Positions 4,871 to 5,091 of a stretch of 5,091 nt of DNA are shown piece after piece. Each line of letters starts with the position of its first letter. The stretch's first letter is position 1. A program made the translations under genes and the position numbers. Under the pieces are notes generated by a model that searched no databases, was not told where the DNA came from, and saw nothing but the letters and a program-made list of their open reading frames with translations. Source of the stretch: Candidatus Dormiibacterota bacterium (lineage in GTDB: Bacteria > Chloroflexota > Dormibacteria > Aeolococcales > Bog-877); contig PKXE01000225.1 in the NCBI GenBank assembly GCA_003132265.1, positions 18,745 to 23,835 on the forward strand. Direction: 5' to 3'.

Positions 4871-5091
4871 TGGCTCGGGCCTGGCGTTTCGGCGACTTCG
4901 TCAACACCGACCAGATCATCCCTGGCCGCTATAACGTGATCACCGACCCGCGCGAGTTGGACCGGGCCTGCTTCATTGAGCATCGGCCCGAGTTCGCGGC
5001 CGAGGTGCGCCCCGGGGACGTCATCGTGGCCGGCGAGGACTTCGGCTGCGGCAGCTCTCGGGAGCACGCCATGATCGCCATCTTGGCGACC
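4870..5091 (+). CDS. Homoaconitase/3-isopropylmalate dehydratase small subunit, cut by the window edge
   Basis: The small (swivel) subunit of the two-part hydro-lyase that isomerises homocitrate (AAA lysine route) or 2-isopropylmalate (leucine route); it needs the large Fe-S subunit. Seventy-four of roughly 165 residues are present: [17 protein letters not shown] (5-21), [28 protein letters not shown] (40-67). GCGSSREHA is the family's active-site loop. The loop after GRY, which governs substrate choice in this family, reads NVITD here and matches neither the YLRT type (homoaconitase) nor YLVY type (isopropylmalate isomerase) clearly, so specificity is open; the Lys T-box and upstream homocitrate synthase remnant favour homoaconitase. 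The part seen has no lesion. Its partner is reduced to a remnant just upstream, so function would require an intact large subunit elsewhere. Confidence 0.92.
   Translation, partial: MARAWRFGDFVNTDQIIPGRYNVITDPRELDRACFIEHRPEFAAEVRPGDVIVAGEDFGCGSSREHAMIAILAT

Noticed and set aside
1..5091. Insertion sequences, CRISPR repeats, tRNA or rRNA genes, phage or defence genes
   Set aside because: None seen: no repeated spacers, transposase motifs, tRNA cloverleaf or terminal inverted repeats, and no IS footprint at the breakpoints in the lysine locus.

Overview
This is a GC-rich bacterial window holding two amino-acid biosynthesis loci. Positions 1-3907 carry a split histidine operon. Positions 3908-5091 carry a T-box-controlled locus, apparently for lysine by the alpha-aminoadipate (AAA) route, whose first two genes are wrecked. 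Near-continuous coding, NTGA stop/start overlaps, TTG and GTG starts, TANNNT-type -10 boxes directly before ATG codons, and a T-box with no terminator suggest a high-GC lineage such as Chloroflexota, Dormibacterota, Deinococcota or Actinomycetota. The sequence does not decide among them.

Left arm, minus strand (2250 down to 1): a YerC/YecD (TrpR-like) regulator, then long-form hisG, then hisD, which runs off the left edge. Each start codon overlaps the preceding stop by 4 nt (GTGA, TTGA), so the genes are probably translationally coupled. Right arm, plus strand (2265 to 3907): hisA, then a PHP-type histidinol-phosphate phosphatase, again joined by a TTGA overlap. Together these encode step 1 (HisG), the HisA isomerase step, the phosphatase step and the final oxidation (HisD) of histidine synthesis. 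The two arms diverge from a 14-bp gap inside a 32-bp near-perfect palindrome (2242-2273). It contains both ATG codons and, at -12 to -7 on each strand, the hexamer TAGCAT. This looks like a symmetric pair of leaderless promoters fused to an operator; the YerC-like protein is the obvious candidate ligand.

Middle (3908-4292): no protein gene. A possible terminator/promoter pair is followed by a well-formed T-box leader with Stem I, an AGTA specifier-loop motif, a Lys specifier (AAG, or AAA in the other register), Stem II and III hairpins and the T-box bulge TGGTACC. No terminator with a T-run follows. The 3' strand of the antisequestrator contains CCTC, which can pair with the Shine-Dalgarno sequence before the next gene, so control is probably translational.

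Right end (4293-5091): the T-box leads into a homocitrate-synthase-like reading frame that breaks after about 55 codons, resumes out of frame with roughly 35 residues missing, and then passes without a stop into the C-terminus of an aconitase-family large subunit (LeuC/homoaconitase). Most of both genes is absent. A metal-ligand Glu of the synthase is Ala, and a predicted Fe-S ligand Cys of the dehydratase is Trp. The small subunit (leuD/lysU-like) follows with a good ribosome binding site, is intact as far as seen and is cut by the right edge. An intact lysine T-box in front of a collapsed two-gene remnant is, with the palindromic promoter, the most notable content of the window.
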